This document shows, one piece after another, positions 56,446-64,000 of a DNA stretch of 64,000 bases (position 1 is its first letter; every line of letters starts with the position of its first letter). The translations under genes and the position numbers were made by a program. Source of the DNA: Thauera humireducens (lineage in GTDB: Bacteria; Pseudomonadota; Gammaproteobacteria; Burkholderiales; Rhodocyclaceae); NCBI RefSeq assembly GCF_001051995.2, contig NZ_CP014646.1, forward strand, positions 2,356,001-2,420,000. Reading direction: 5' to 3'. A model generated the notes under the pieces. The model had not been told where the DNA came from. It saw nothing but the letters and a program-made list of their open reading frames with translations, and did no database searches.

Positions 56446-57495
56446 CTACCCCAGGTTGCGCACGATGTGCGGCCCGATCGCGTTGGCCACGCCTAGCGGC
56501 AGGCGCTTCCACAGCGCGATGAAGGCGCGGTACTTCGGGTTCATCGGGTTGTTCTGCGGCACGCTGTCGCGCTTGTACAGGCGATATTCGTAGGACAGCG
56601 GCTGCGGCTCGAAGCCCCAGTTCTTCTTGAAGCTGTAAGGACCGGTGCCGACCTTGCTGCGGCCGTAGTCGAAGACCTTGCAGCCACGCTCGCAGGCGCG
56701 GCGCATCAGCTCCCAGTATTTGAAGTCATTGGCGGCCAGGTCGCGCGCGGCCAGGTCGTCGCCGGCGTAGTACGGCAGCACCTCGTCGCGGAAATAGAAG
56801 CTGAGCACGCTGGACAGCGGCTTGCCCGCGGGGTCGGTGACGGTGAGCACCTCGCAGGCCTCGCCGAAGCTGTCCTTGAGACGCTGGAAGAACTTCTTCG
56901 ACAGCGCCGGCGTGCCGTGGCGCCGCACGTTGTCGGCGTAGAGCGCGAAGAAGCGGTCGACGTTGGCGTCGATCTCGCTGACGAGCGCGTTCTTGATGCC
57001 CTTGCGCACCATCGCGCGCTGCTTGCGCGGGATGGCGAGCATGTTGTCCTCGACCTCGGGCAGGATGGCCTTGCGGAAGGTGACGTAGAGGTCCTGCCGC
57101 GGCCAGTCGTCGTGGCGGACCTGAAGGTTGCGGTATTCGAGGTGCTGCACGCCCAGCTTGCGGGCGAGCGCGTCGGCCTCGGCCTCGAGGGCGGACACGG
57201 CCTCGGGCCCGGCATCGTCCGCCGCGGCAATGCCGCCATAGACGCAGAACGGCAGCGAGGTCAGCGCATGGCCGAAGAGCCGGCTCCTGACCTCGGCCAG
57301 CGGCAGCACGGCGATGATCTCGCCCGCGCGCTCGGCGAACAGGAAGAAGCAGCGGTGCCGCAGCACGTCCTCGACGATGCCCTGCCAGGCCGACAGGTGG
57401 AAGAAGGTCGCCTGCGGGCAGGCGCGCACGAAGGCGTCCCAGCGCGGGACATCGGCGGGCGTGAGTGTGCGGACCTTGATCGGCAGTCTGTCCAT
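56446..57495 (-). CDS. FemAB-like GNAT-fold transferase, PEP-CTERM/XrtA-associated
   Basis: 349 residues. Two GNAT-like lobes: DVPRWDAFVRACPQATFFHLSAWQGIV in the first and FALYADNVRRHGTPALSKKFFQRLKDSFGEACEVLTV followed by YWELMRRACERGCKVFDYGRSKVGTGPYSFKKNWGFEPQPL in the second. FemAB-type proteins add amino acids from aminoacyl-tRNA to an amine; in XrtA loci the acceptor is presumed to be a sugar amine of the polysaccharide. The presence of a tRNA-linked hydrolase domain elsewhere in this locus makes aminoacyl transfer more interesting. Function remains inferred. Confidence 0.93.
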   Translation of the reverse strand: MDRLPIKVRTLTPADVPRWDAFVRACPQATFFHLSAWQGIVEDVLRHRCFFLFAERAGEIIAVLPLAEVRSRLFGHALTSLPFCVYGGIAAADDAGPEAVSALEAEADALARKLGVQHLEYRNLQVRHDDWPRQDLYVTFRKAILPEVEDNMLAIPRKQRAMVRKGIKNALVSEIDANVDRFFALYADNVRRHGTPALSKKFFQRLKDSFGEACEVLTVTDPAGKPLSSVLSFYFRDEVLPYYAGDDLAARDLAANDFKYWELMRRACERGCKVFDYGRSKVGTGPYSFKKNWGFEPQPLSYEYRLYKRDSVPQNNPMNPKYRAFIALWKRLPLGVANAIGPHIVRNLG

Positions 57496-57524
57496 GGCGT
57501 CCTCAGGGCGAACTCAGGTCGTGT

Positions 57525-58367
57525 TCAGGCCGCGTCGCGGAAGACTTCATCCGCGCGCCCCCAGGCGAAGTCGGACAGCAGGCGATCGAGGCGCGATTCG
57601 GTACGCTCGAGGTTGATGTAGTGGCGGAAGCGGGTCTTGGCCGTGGCCTCGCGCACGCGGGGCTGCCCGGGATCGATCTCCCACGGATGGAAGTAGAAGA
57701 TCGCCGGGCGCTTGTCCGCCGCATTCACGCGGGCGATCTGCCAGCGCGACACCGTGTAGGGCAGCAGCCGGAAGAAGCCACCGCCACCGGCCGGCCAGTT
57801 GCGGCCAAAGGCGCGCAGCGTGGTGACCGGCACTTCCATCAGCCCGTTCTCGAGGCGCCACGGAAAGCGCGGTGCGTCGGGAATGCCGTAGTGGTCGTGC
57901 TTGACCGGATAGACGCTCGAACTGTAGGCGTAGCCGGCTTCAGCGATGCAGTCGTGCGCCCACAGGTTGTTGGTACCGATGGAAAAACTCGGCGCCCGAT
58001 AGCCGCTGACGCCCTGTCCGGTGATGTCCTCGAGCACGGCCTTCGCCAGACGGATGTCGGCGGTGAAGGCCTCGGGCGTCATGGCGCTGGCGCGTTCGTG
58101 ACCGTAACCATGGCTGGCGACCTCGTGGCCGTTGTCTGCGATGCGGCGGATGAGTTGCGGGAAGCGCTCGGCGATCCAGCCCAGCGTGAAGAAGGTGCCG
58201 CGGGCACCGTGGCCATCGAGCAGCGCGAGGATGCGGTCGACGTTGCGCTCGACCCGGCAGGGTACGGCGTCCCAGCCTTCGCGCGGAAAGTGCGGCGCCA
58301 GCGCAGAGACCTGGAAGTAGTCCTCGACATCGCAGGTGAAGGCATTGGTGATGCGGCTGCTGCTCAT
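57525..58367 (-). CDS. Polysaccharide deacetylase, PEP-CTERM locus subfamily
   Basis: 280 residues, NodB domain. ITNAFTCDVEDYFQVSAL is the locus-specific opening; the metal site is contained in DVEDYF and ASHGYGHERAS; GYRAPSFSIGTNNLWAHDCIAEAGYAYSSSVYPVKHDHYG and FYFHPWEIDPGQPR are also typical. It removes N-acetyl groups from the polysaccharide, exposing amines. ATG 58367 has AAAGGTG nearby; GTG 58373 overlapping the epimerase stop codon is an alternative. Confidence 0.95.
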   Translation of the reverse strand: MSSSRITNAFTCDVEDYFQVSALAPHFPREGWDAVPCRVERNVDRILALLDGHGARGTFFTLGWIAERFPQLIRRIADNGHEVASHGYGHERASAMTPEAFTADIRLAKAVLEDITGQGVSGYRAPSFSIGTNNLWAHDCIAEAGYAYSSSVYPVKHDHYGIPDAPRFPWRLENGLMEVPVTTLRAFGRNWPAGGGGFFRLLPYTVSRWQIARVNAADKRPAIFYFHPWEIDPGQPRVREATAKTRFRHYINLERTESRLDRLLSDFAWGRADEVFRDAA

Positions 58368-58369
58368 GG

Positions 58370-59566
58370 TCACACCTTTGCGGCCTGGGGTTCGGCACTG
58401 GCCTGTGCGTCCAACCAGTCGTACAGGTGGGCCGCGATCCGTTCGGCGGTATGGCCGTCCCAGTATTCGGGAATGCGACCGGCCTTGCCACCGGTGGCCA
58501 GGATCGTGCGCGCCGCCGCCACGATGGCCTCGGGCGCGATCCCCACCAGCGTGTTGGTGCCCTGCTCCACCGTGATCGGGCGCTCGGTGTTCTCGCGGAT
58601 GGTGACGCAGGGCACGCCCAGCGCCGTGGTCTCTTCCTGGATGCCGCCCGAGTCGGTGAGCACCAGGCGCGCGCCCGACATCAGGCCGAGCATCTCGAGA
58701 TAGCCCTGCGGCGGAAGGATCAGGAAGCCATCGCCGTCGAGTCGATCAAGCATGCCGAAGCGCTCGAGGTTGTTGCGGGTGCGCGGATGCAGCGCGACGA
58801 TCAGCGGCAGCGCCTGGCTGACCTCGCGCAGGGCGTCGATGATCGGGCCGAGCGTGTCGGCACTGTCCACGTTGGACGGCCGGTGCAGCGTGACGACCCC
58901 ATAACCGTTCGCGATGCGGCTGCCATCCAGGCCTGCGGCGGCGAGCAGCTCGGCGGCCGGCACGGCCTTGGGCAGACTGGCGCGCAAGCTGTCGATCATG
59001 ACGTTGCCGACGAAGACCGCCCGCTCGTCAGGAATCCCCTCGCGCGCCAGGTTGTCGTGTGCGCTGCGCTCGGTGGTGTACAGCACGTCCGACAGCTGGT
59101 CGGTGAGGATGCGGTTGATTTCCTCGGGCATGCGGCGGTCGTAGCTGCGCAGGCCGGACTCGACATGCACCACCGGAATGTGGCGCTTGCTGGCGACAAG
59201 CGCGCAGGCCAGCGTGGAATTCACGTCACCCACCACCAGCACCGCACGGGCGCCATGCTGGTCGATGACGGGCTCGAAGCGCTTCATGACCTCAGCCGTC
59301 TGCACCGCGTGCGAACCGGAGCCGACAGCCAGGTTGACGTCGGGCTCGGGCAGATCGAGGTCGGCGAACAAGCGGTCCTTCATCGCCGGGTCGTAGTGCT
59401 GCCCGGTGTGCACCAGCAGTGTCGGAATCGGCGGATTGTGGGCCGCGAAGGCCTTGATGATCGGCGCCACCTTCATGTAGTTGGGGCGCGCACCGACGAT
59501 GCAGATGACCGGCGCGGCGGACGGAGCGATAGAAAACGGCGGGGCGGTCAACGTCGAGAGGGTCAT
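58370..59566 (-). CDS. wecB: UDP-N-acetylglucosamine 2-epimerase (non-hydrolysing)
   Basis: 398 residues, GT-B-like fold. IVGARPNYMKVAPIIKAF, GDVNSTLACALVASK, VHVESGLRSYDRRMPEEINRILTD, VVTLHRPSNVD and LTDSGGIQEETTALGVPCVTIRENTERP are diagnostic. Interconverts UDP-GlcNAc and UDP-ManNAc, supplying ManNAc to the exopolysaccharide. ATG 59566 overlaps the ATPase stop codon (ATGA). A longer frame reaching 60757 runs antiparallel in codon content inside the ATPase gene and is spurious. Confidence 0.96.
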   Translation of the reverse strand: MTLSTLTAPPFSIAPSAAPVICIVGARPNYMKVAPIIKAFAAHNPPIPTLLVHTGQHYDPAMKDRLFADLDLPEPDVNLAVGSGSHAVQTAEVMKRFEPVIDQHGARAVLVVGDVNSTLACALVASKRHIPVVHVESGLRSYDRRMPEEINRILTDQLSDVLYTTERSAHDNLAREGIPDERAVFVGNVMIDSLRASLPKAVPAAELLAAAGLDGSRIANGYGVVTLHRPSNVDSADTLGPIIDALREVSQALPLIVALHPRTRNNLERFGMLDRLDGDGFLILPPQGYLEMLGLMSGARLVLTDSGGIQEETTALGVPCVTIRENTERPITVEQGTNTLVGIAPEAIVAAARTILATGGKAGRIPEYWDGHTAERIAAHLYDWLDAQASAEPQAAKV

Positions 59567-60639
59567 TGCGTCTTCTCGCTGGCAGGCGCATCGCGGCGCA
59601 CGGCCTGCAGCAACTGGTTGAGGACATTCAAGGTGGCCGAGACGGAATGCTCGAGGCCGGCCAGGCGGGCCTCGATGCGCTGCATGTCGAACCCGGCCGC
59701 CATGCCCGCAACCTGATCGGCCAGTTCGGGCGCGACCTGCAGGCGCTCCAGCGCCAGTTGATCGAATGCCAGGCCCTGCGGATGGTGTGGCGCGCCCGCG
59801 GTATGCACTGCACGTGCCCCCGCCGCCGCGAACTCTTCCTTCAGTTCTTCGATGACCTCGCGCACGTCGGCTTCGCCGATCGTATGCCGTTCGGACAGGT
59901 AGGCACCCAGCAGCAGACGATCGCACAGGGTGTTGATCTTGCGGGGGATGCCGCCGGTGTAGCCGTAGATGGCGGTGTAGGCGCCGGGCTCGAAGGCGGG
60001 GTCGTTGTTCCAGCCGACGTGGCCGAGCCGGTGCTCGATGTAGCCGCGCGTTTCCTGCGAATCGAGCGGCCCGAGGTGGTAGGACGCGATCACCCGCTGG
60101 CGCAGTTGCTGCATTTCGCCGCTCTGCATGATGTCGCGGAACTCGGGCTGCCCGACCAGGAAGCTCTGCAGCAGCGCGTGGTCCTCGAGCTGGAAATTCG
60201 ACAGCATGCGCAACTCCTCGACCGCCGCCGGGGTGAGGTTCTGCGCCTCGTCGACGATCAGCAGCGCACGCTTGCCGGAGGCGGCCACGGACACCAGGAA
60301 GGTCTCCAGCGCCAGCAGCAGGCCGGCCTTGTCCAGCGTCCGGCTCGGCACGCCGAATGCGGCGGCAACCATGCGCAACATGTCGCTGGCGTCGATCTGG
60401 GTACTGACCAGGTTGGCTGCCACGACCTTTGCGGGGTCGAGGTGCTCGAGCAGGCTGCGCACGATCGTGGTCTTGCCCGCACCGATCTCGCCGGTGATGA
60501 CGATGAAGCCCTCGCTCTGGTGCAGGCCGTACTCCAGATACGCCATCGCGCGCTTGTGCCCGCGGCTGCCGTAGAAGAAGGACGGATCGGGGTTGAGCTG
60601 GAAGGGCTTGCCCTTGAACTTGAAGAAGGATTCGTACAT
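59563..60639 (-). CDS. XrtA system-associated ATPase (ExeA-like AAA)
   Basis: 358 residues. MYESFFKFKGKPFQLNPDPSFFYGSRGHKRAMAYLEYGLHQSEGF is the classic ExeA/XrtA-ATPase opening; Walker A is GEIGAGKTT (50-58), Walker B ALLIVDEAQNL near 130. C-terminal region includes a short helical segment. Members are thought to help assemble or energise export of the polysaccharide or its proteins. It begins a block with the epimerase and the outer-membrane protein. Confidence 0.95.
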   Translation of the reverse strand: MYESFFKFKGKPFQLNPDPSFFYGSRGHKRAMAYLEYGLHQSEGFIVITGEIGAGKTTIVRSLLEHLDPAKVVAANLVSTQIDASDMLRMVAAAFGVPSRTLDKAGLLLALETFLVSVAASGKRALLIVDEAQNLTPAAVEELRMLSNFQLEDHALLQSFLVGQPEFRDIMQSGEMQQLRQRVIASYHLGPLDSQETRGYIEHRLGHVGWNNDPAFEPGAYTAIYGYTGGIPRKINTLCDRLLLGAYLSERHTIGEADVREVIEELKEEFAAAGARAVHTAGAPHHPQGLAFDQLALERLQVAPELADQVAGMAAGFDMQRIEARLAGLEHSVSATLNVLNQLLQAVRRDAPASEKTQ

Positions 60640-60650
60640 CGGGTGTCCGG

Positions 60651-62141
60651 TCAGAAGCGCATGCCCAGCGTGGCGGTGACGGCGTTCTCGGTGTAGTCGT
60701 CGCTTCCCTCGGCCTTCTGATGTCGGTAGCTGAGACCACCGGTGGTGTCGGGGCCAAGTTTGCGCGTCACACCGAGGGTGTAGATGGAGCGATCAATTTC
60801 GCGGTTGCTGTCACCCTGCCCTTCTGACCTGGAGCGCGTGAGCGCGCCGTTCAGCGTCGCGAGGCCCGAGAGCTTGTGCGTCAGCGAGACAGAGGCCGAG
60901 CGTGTCTTGATGTAGTCGAACTCGCTGAAGTCGTCGGTCAGCAGGAAACCCGAGAAGGTATTCAGGCGCTGGCGCTCGGTCTGATTGAGGGAAACCGACA
61001 GGGTGTTGCGGGCACCGGTGAACGTCACGCCCGCGCGCGCCGAGCGCTGGACGAAATAGGCGTTGGTGCGAATACCCACACCTCCGGCCCGCTCGTAGGC
61101 CGAGCGTGCGATGCGAACCCTCTCGGCTTCCGGCAACGCCGGGTCGGTCAGCTGATAGAAAAGCTGGAAAACCGGGTCAAGGACGAACCCACCCGCCAGC
61201 TCATCGAGCGAAGAGGTGATGTCGCGGCTGATGGAAACATTCCAGACGGAGCGCGCCATGCGATGGCGGACCTGGACGTCGTAACCGGTGCCGAAGATCC
61301 GATCCTCGCCCGTGACCGAGATGTTGGTCCGCTCGGTTGGGTACCAGTCGAACCCCATCCCCCAGATCGCACCCTCTTCGCCGTCGGCGACCGCGTAATC
61401 ATTCGACTCGTATCCCCCGATCGCGCGCACTCGGAACTGGGGGTCGATATTGACGAACAAGGTGGCACGACCGACGTCCTGCGTCACGTCGCGCCCCTGC
61501 TCTTCCTCATAGCTGTTGTCAGTGCGGACGTAATCGACCCCCCAGCCGAAGAGCCTGAACGCCCCCGGATCGGACAGGCCGAGGGTCCAGCGCTTCTGGT
61601 GCTGGTCGCCGATGCTCGCACTTCCACCCTGCAGCCAGCGCGACTCATAGCCGAGCCGCCCCGCCCCCGCATCGCCGAACCTGAACTCGTAGCGCGGTGC
61701 AATGGACCATACGCGCGTCTCGTTGTCCTCGCTGGCGCTCAGCTCATCGCCGCTATAGCGACGACCGAACGAGGAGGTGCTGTTGCGGCTGATCGAGCCC
61801 GACGCCGCGATGAACACCGCGTCTTCGATGGCCTCGAACTCGCCGTTGCCCTGAAACGCAAGATAGGTCTCGTTCTGGTCGGTTTCCCGGGCATGAACGA
61901 GGTTACGCAGGCTCGCATCCAGGTAGCCGCGAAACCGGCCCGAAGCGCGCGACACCGATACGCCGGGAGAGACCTCCGCAATCCAGTCCTGCCTGGGATC
62001 TTCGCCATCGGTGTCGACGTTGTCGGTCCACGTGAGCCGCGTATTGAGCGTCGGCGTCACGGTCACCGTCTGTGCGAACGCCGGTGCGGTGGCCACGACA
62101 GCGAGCGTCAGCACCGACAGCAACGGCGGCATGGCCTGCAT
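60651..62141 (-). CDS. Outer-membrane beta-barrel protein, PEP-CTERM system-associated
   Basis: About 496 residues. Signal peptide (MQAMPPLLSVLTLAVVATAPAFA) then TVTVTPTLNTRLTWTDNVDTDGEDPRQDWIAEVSPGVSVSR, followed by many amphipathic strands (YEFRFGDAGAGRLGYESRW, YQKAEGSDDYTENAVTATLGMRF at the end, with the terminal Phe typical of outer-membrane barrels). Its position between the ATPase and the tyrosine kinase is constant in XrtA loci; it could be the polysaccharide pore or its partner. ATG 62141 has weak ribosome-binding sequence; GTG 62153 or ATG 62186 are alternatives overlapping the kinase gene. Confidence 0.9.
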   Translation of the reverse strand: MQAMPPLLSVLTLAVVATAPAFAQTVTVTPTLNTRLTWTDNVDTDGEDPRQDWIAEVSPGVSVSRASGRFRGYLDASLRNLVHARETDQNETYLAFQGNGEFEAIEDAVFIAASGSISRNSTSSFGRRYSGDELSASEDNETRVWSIAPRYEFRFGDAGAGRLGYESRWLQGGSASIGDQHQKRWTLGLSDPGAFRLFGWGVDYVRTDNSYEEEQGRDVTQDVGRATLFVNIDPQFRVRAIGGYESNDYAVADGEEGAIWGMGFDWYPTERTNISVTGEDRIFGTGYDVQVRHRMARSVWNVSISRDITSSLDELAGGFVLDPVFQLFYQLTDPALPEAERVRIARSAYERAGGVGIRTNAYFVQRSARAGVTFTGARNTLSVSLNQTERQRLNTFSGFLLTDDFSEFDYIKTRSASVSLTHKLSGLATLNGALTRSRSEGQGDSNREIDRSIYTLGVTRKLGPDTTGGLSYRHQKAEGSDDYTENAVTATLGMRF

Positions 62142-62154
62142 GCGTGCGCGCACT

Positions 62155-63108
62155 TCAGGCCGCCTGTTCCCGCGGAGTATCGCCATAAGAGTAACCATAG
62201 CCATAGTAGGAGCCGGGACTGCGCTCGCGCGACTTGTTGAGCACCATCAGCTTGATCGGGCAACTCTCGATCGTTGCCAGTGCCTGCCTGATCGTTGCGT
62301 GCGTGGTGCGCTCGGCTTCCACGACCATCACGATCTGCCCCATGTGGGTGGCAAGGACACGGGACTCGGTCGTGACCAGCAGCGGCGGCGAATCGAAGAT
62401 GATGATGCGGTCGGGATAACGCGTCGCCATCTGCTCGAGCAGGCGCGTCATCGCCTCGGAGGCGAGCAGTTCGGTCGCACGCTGGTGCGGCATGCCGGCA
62501 GGCAGGATCGAGAGCTTCTCGATGTTGGTCCGAAGCAGGACATCGCTGAGGTCGGTGACGTCGCCGGCAAGCACGTCCATCAGTCCCTTCTCGGGCGGCA
62601 GGCCGAGTTGCCGGAGGACGGAAGGCCGCGAGACGTCCGCATCCACGAGGAGGACGGTGTAGTCCAGCTCCATGGCCATGCTGATGGCGAGGTTCACCGA
62701 GTTGAAGGTCTTGCCCTCGCCCGGGAGGGCGCTGGTCACCATGATCAGGTTGCCGTCGTCAATCTTCGCGGCCCCCGTGGCCGTGGCGTTCCGAAGCAGC
62801 GGGCGCTTGATGACCCGGTATTCTTCGGCAGTGGTGCTGCGCGGCCGGTCGGGCGTCACCATTCCGAGCGAGTGAAGCCGTCCGAGATCGATCTGGGCAA
62901 CGCGGGATACGACACGGCTGAAGGTGTGGCTGTCGGCCTTCGGCACCTCCGATGACTGCACACCGGCAGCCTCCGTCGCGGGTGCCGGCTCTGCCGGCGT
63001 GGAGGAAGGCACAGTCGCGGCGGGCTTGACGAGCAGTTCGTCCTCGGGCTCGGCCGAGGCCTGCTTCAGCTGGTCTAGCCGCTGTGCGGCTTTTTCGATA
63101 AGGCTCAT
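62155..63108 (-). CDS. XrtA-associated tyrosine autokinase (BY-kinase)
   Basis: 317 residues. Walker A in MVTSALPGEGKTFNSVNLAISMA, Walker A' VLLVDADVSRPSV, Walker B IIIFDSPPLLV, and a C-terminal tyrosine cluster YYGYGYSYGDTP that is the autophosphorylation site in the family. N-terminal about 90 residues are a linker with SLIEKAAQRLDQLKQ. It regulates chain-length control with the adjacent Wzz-like protein (separate polypeptides, as in Gram-positive-like Wzc splits). GGAAAC lies upstream of the ATG. Confidence 0.95.
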   Translation of the reverse strand: MSLIEKAAQRLDQLKQASAEPEDELLVKPAATVPSSTPAEPAPATEAAGVQSSEVPKADSHTFSRVVSRVAQIDLGRLHSLGMVTPDRPRSTTAEEYRVIKRPLLRNATATGAAKIDDGNLIMVTSALPGEGKTFNSVNLAISMAMELDYTVLLVDADVSRPSVLRQLGLPPEKGLMDVLAGDVTDLSDVLLRTNIEKLSILPAGMPHQRATELLASEAMTRLLEQMATRYPDRIIIFDSPPLLVTTESRVLATHMGQIVMVVEAERTTHATIRQALATIESCPIKLMVLNKSRERSPGSYYGYGYSYGDTPREQAA

Positions 63109-63122
63109 CGTAGCGTTTCCAT

Positions 63123-64000
63123 TCAGCCCTGGATCAGTTTGAGTGCGACGACGGCAACGGCAAAGCTCGCTGCATACGCGAGCACGCCCCCGCCGAACGC
63201 AAGCAGCCCCCTCCGCCGCTTGCGCCTGCGCTCATCGGTCTGAAGCATCGACACGACCCCCAGCACCGGAAGGCCGGTGACCTCACGCAACATGCGCCCG
63301 TCGGCAAATGCTGGACGGAGCTGGCTGATCAGGAAAGTCAGCGCGAAACCGGCACCCAGGCCTGCCAGGGCCGCAAGTGGCAGCAGCAGGAGACGATTGG
63401 GCGCCGACGGCGCGGTCGGCAGCGTCGGCGGATCGATCACGCGGAAATCGGCAATCCCGCCCTGCGTGTTCATTTCGACCGAAATCGCCGCTGACTCGCG
63501 TCGGGACACGAGACTGTCGTAGTTCGCCTTGTTCACGTTGTAGTCGCGGTTGAGCTGCGCCATCTCCGCCTCGATCTCGGGCACCCGCTTGGCGAGCTCC
63601 TGCAGTTGGTCGAGGCGCCCCTGGTACTCCGCCACGCGCGCGCGCATCGACGCCACCCGCGATTCCGACTCGGCCAGCGCGAGCTTCATCTGCTGGAACA
63701 CCGGGTTGGAGTTCAGCGCCCCGAACTGCGAACCCCCGCCCGCAGCCCGCATCGTCTCGATCTGCTGGCGCTTCTGCGCCTCGAGATCCTCGATCACGCG
63801 GCGGGCGCCGATCACATCCGGATGCTGATCGGTGTAACGCTGCAGGAGGCCGTCGAGGTTGCGCTGGAGCGCTTCGATGCGCCCGTCGATCTCGGGAATG
63901 GACACCGCCGAATTCGGTGGCGTCTGCGGCAGCAGGACCGGCTCCTCGCCGACGAGCTGGCGCTGCATGGCGTCGCGCGCGTTCTCGGCCTCGCGAAGCT
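63123..64000 (-). CDS. XrtA system polysaccharide chain-length determinant (Wzz-like), 5' truncated by window edge
   Basis: The frame is open to base 64000, so the N-terminal part lies outside; the Met at 63968 is internal. Visible: an extended coiled-coil (EIDGRIEALQRNLDGLLQRYTDQHPDVIGARRVIEDLEAQKRQQ and RVASMRARVAEYQGRLDQLQELAKRV) and the C-terminal Wzz signature DFRVIDPPTLPTAPSAPNRLLLLPLAALAGLGAGFALTFL with the second transmembrane helix. A third helix lies at the very C-terminus (GGGVLAYAASFAVAVVALKLI), as in the exopolysaccharide-locus subfamily. It sets chain length and interacts with the adjacent autokinase. Confidence 0.95.
   Translation of the reverse strand, partial: LREAENARDAMQRQLVGEEPVLLPQTPPNSAVSIPEIDGRIEALQRNLDGLLQRYTDQHPDVIGARRVIEDLEAQKRQQIETMRAAGGGSQFGALNSNPVFQQMKLALAESESRVASMRARVAEYQGRLDQLQELAKRVPEIEAEMAQLNRDYNVNKANYDSLVSRRESAAISVEMNTQGGIADFRVIDPPTLPTAPSAPNRLLLLPLAALAGLGAGFALTFLISQLRPAFADGRMLREVTGLPVLGVVSMLQTDERRRKRRRGLLAFGGGVLAYAASFAVAVVALKLIQG

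Noticed and set aside
58370..60757. Epimerase as a 795-codon protein
   Set aside because: The extra 397 codons are an off-frame reading of the ATPase gene, and an ATGA overlap gives a clear start at 59566.
16660..64000. PEP-CTERM sorting signals on exported proteins of the locus
   Set aside because: The C-termini of the beta-helix protein, the TPR protein, the SGNH-like protein and the barrel protein show no PEP motif, hydrophobic helix and Arg cluster.

Overview
GC-rich chromosomal DNA from a betaproteobacterium, most likely of the Rhodocyclales (Thauera/Azoarcus/Zoogloea type). I infer this from the codon and GC style, the GTP-type PEP carboxykinase, the MaeB-type malic enzyme, the fused cysNC, and above all the exosortase A (XrtA/PEP-CTERM) exopolysaccharide locus. 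No rRNA, tRNA, CRISPR array or complete insertion sequence was seen. The window cuts a gene at each end: an IclR regulator at the left and the XrtA-type chain-length determinant at the right.

Bases 1-10.8 kb are housekeeping: an IclR regulator, a PBP7-type endopeptidase, a patatin lipase, malic enzyme, PEP carboxykinase, an aminotransferase, a lytic transglycosylase with a strong sigma70 promoter, and AmpD. Bases 10.8-16.5 kb form a sulfate-assimilation block: cysD and cysNC on the minus strand, with cysQ and an SLC13-type permease divergent from them.

From 16.6 kb to the right edge lies one very large exopolysaccharide locus. Its right half (43.8-64 kb, nearly all minus strand with many 4-base stop/start overlaps) is the conserved core. 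In transcription order this is Wzz-like chain-length protein, tyrosine autokinase, outer-membrane barrel protein, AAA ATPase, UDP-GlcNAc 2-epimerase, polysaccharide deacetylase, FemAB-like transferase, glycosyltransferase, exosortase A with a fused EpsI domain, glycosyltransferase, amidotransferase, two glycosyltransferases, a PaaK-like adenylating enzyme, an O-antigen-ligase-like protein and a second deacetylase.

The left half (16.6-43.7 kb) is more variable and more unusual. It holds an AMP-forming ligase, an acyl carrier protein, a PLP decarboxylase, two asparagine-synthetase-like proteins without a usable N-terminal Cys, two alpha/beta hydrolases with unusual nucleophile positions, a GNAT protein, a Mur-ligase/peptidyl-tRNA-hydrolase fusion, an MBOAT O-acyltransferase with an SGNH-like partner, UDP-glucose dehydrogenase, a large O-antigen-ligase-like protein with an inserted beta-rich domain, two GT2 enzymes and a flippase. 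My reading is that this half makes a carrier-bound, amino-acid-derived substituent and attaches it to the exopolysaccharide. That is inference.

Two toxin-antitoxin modules (Xre/RES near 23 kb, MazEF-like near 50 kb) sit inside the locus, each with a recognisable promoter and repeat operator. No PEP-CTERM substrate protein, Wza-type exporter, initiating glycosyltransferase or PrsK/PrsR regulator is visible; they may lie beyond the right edge.
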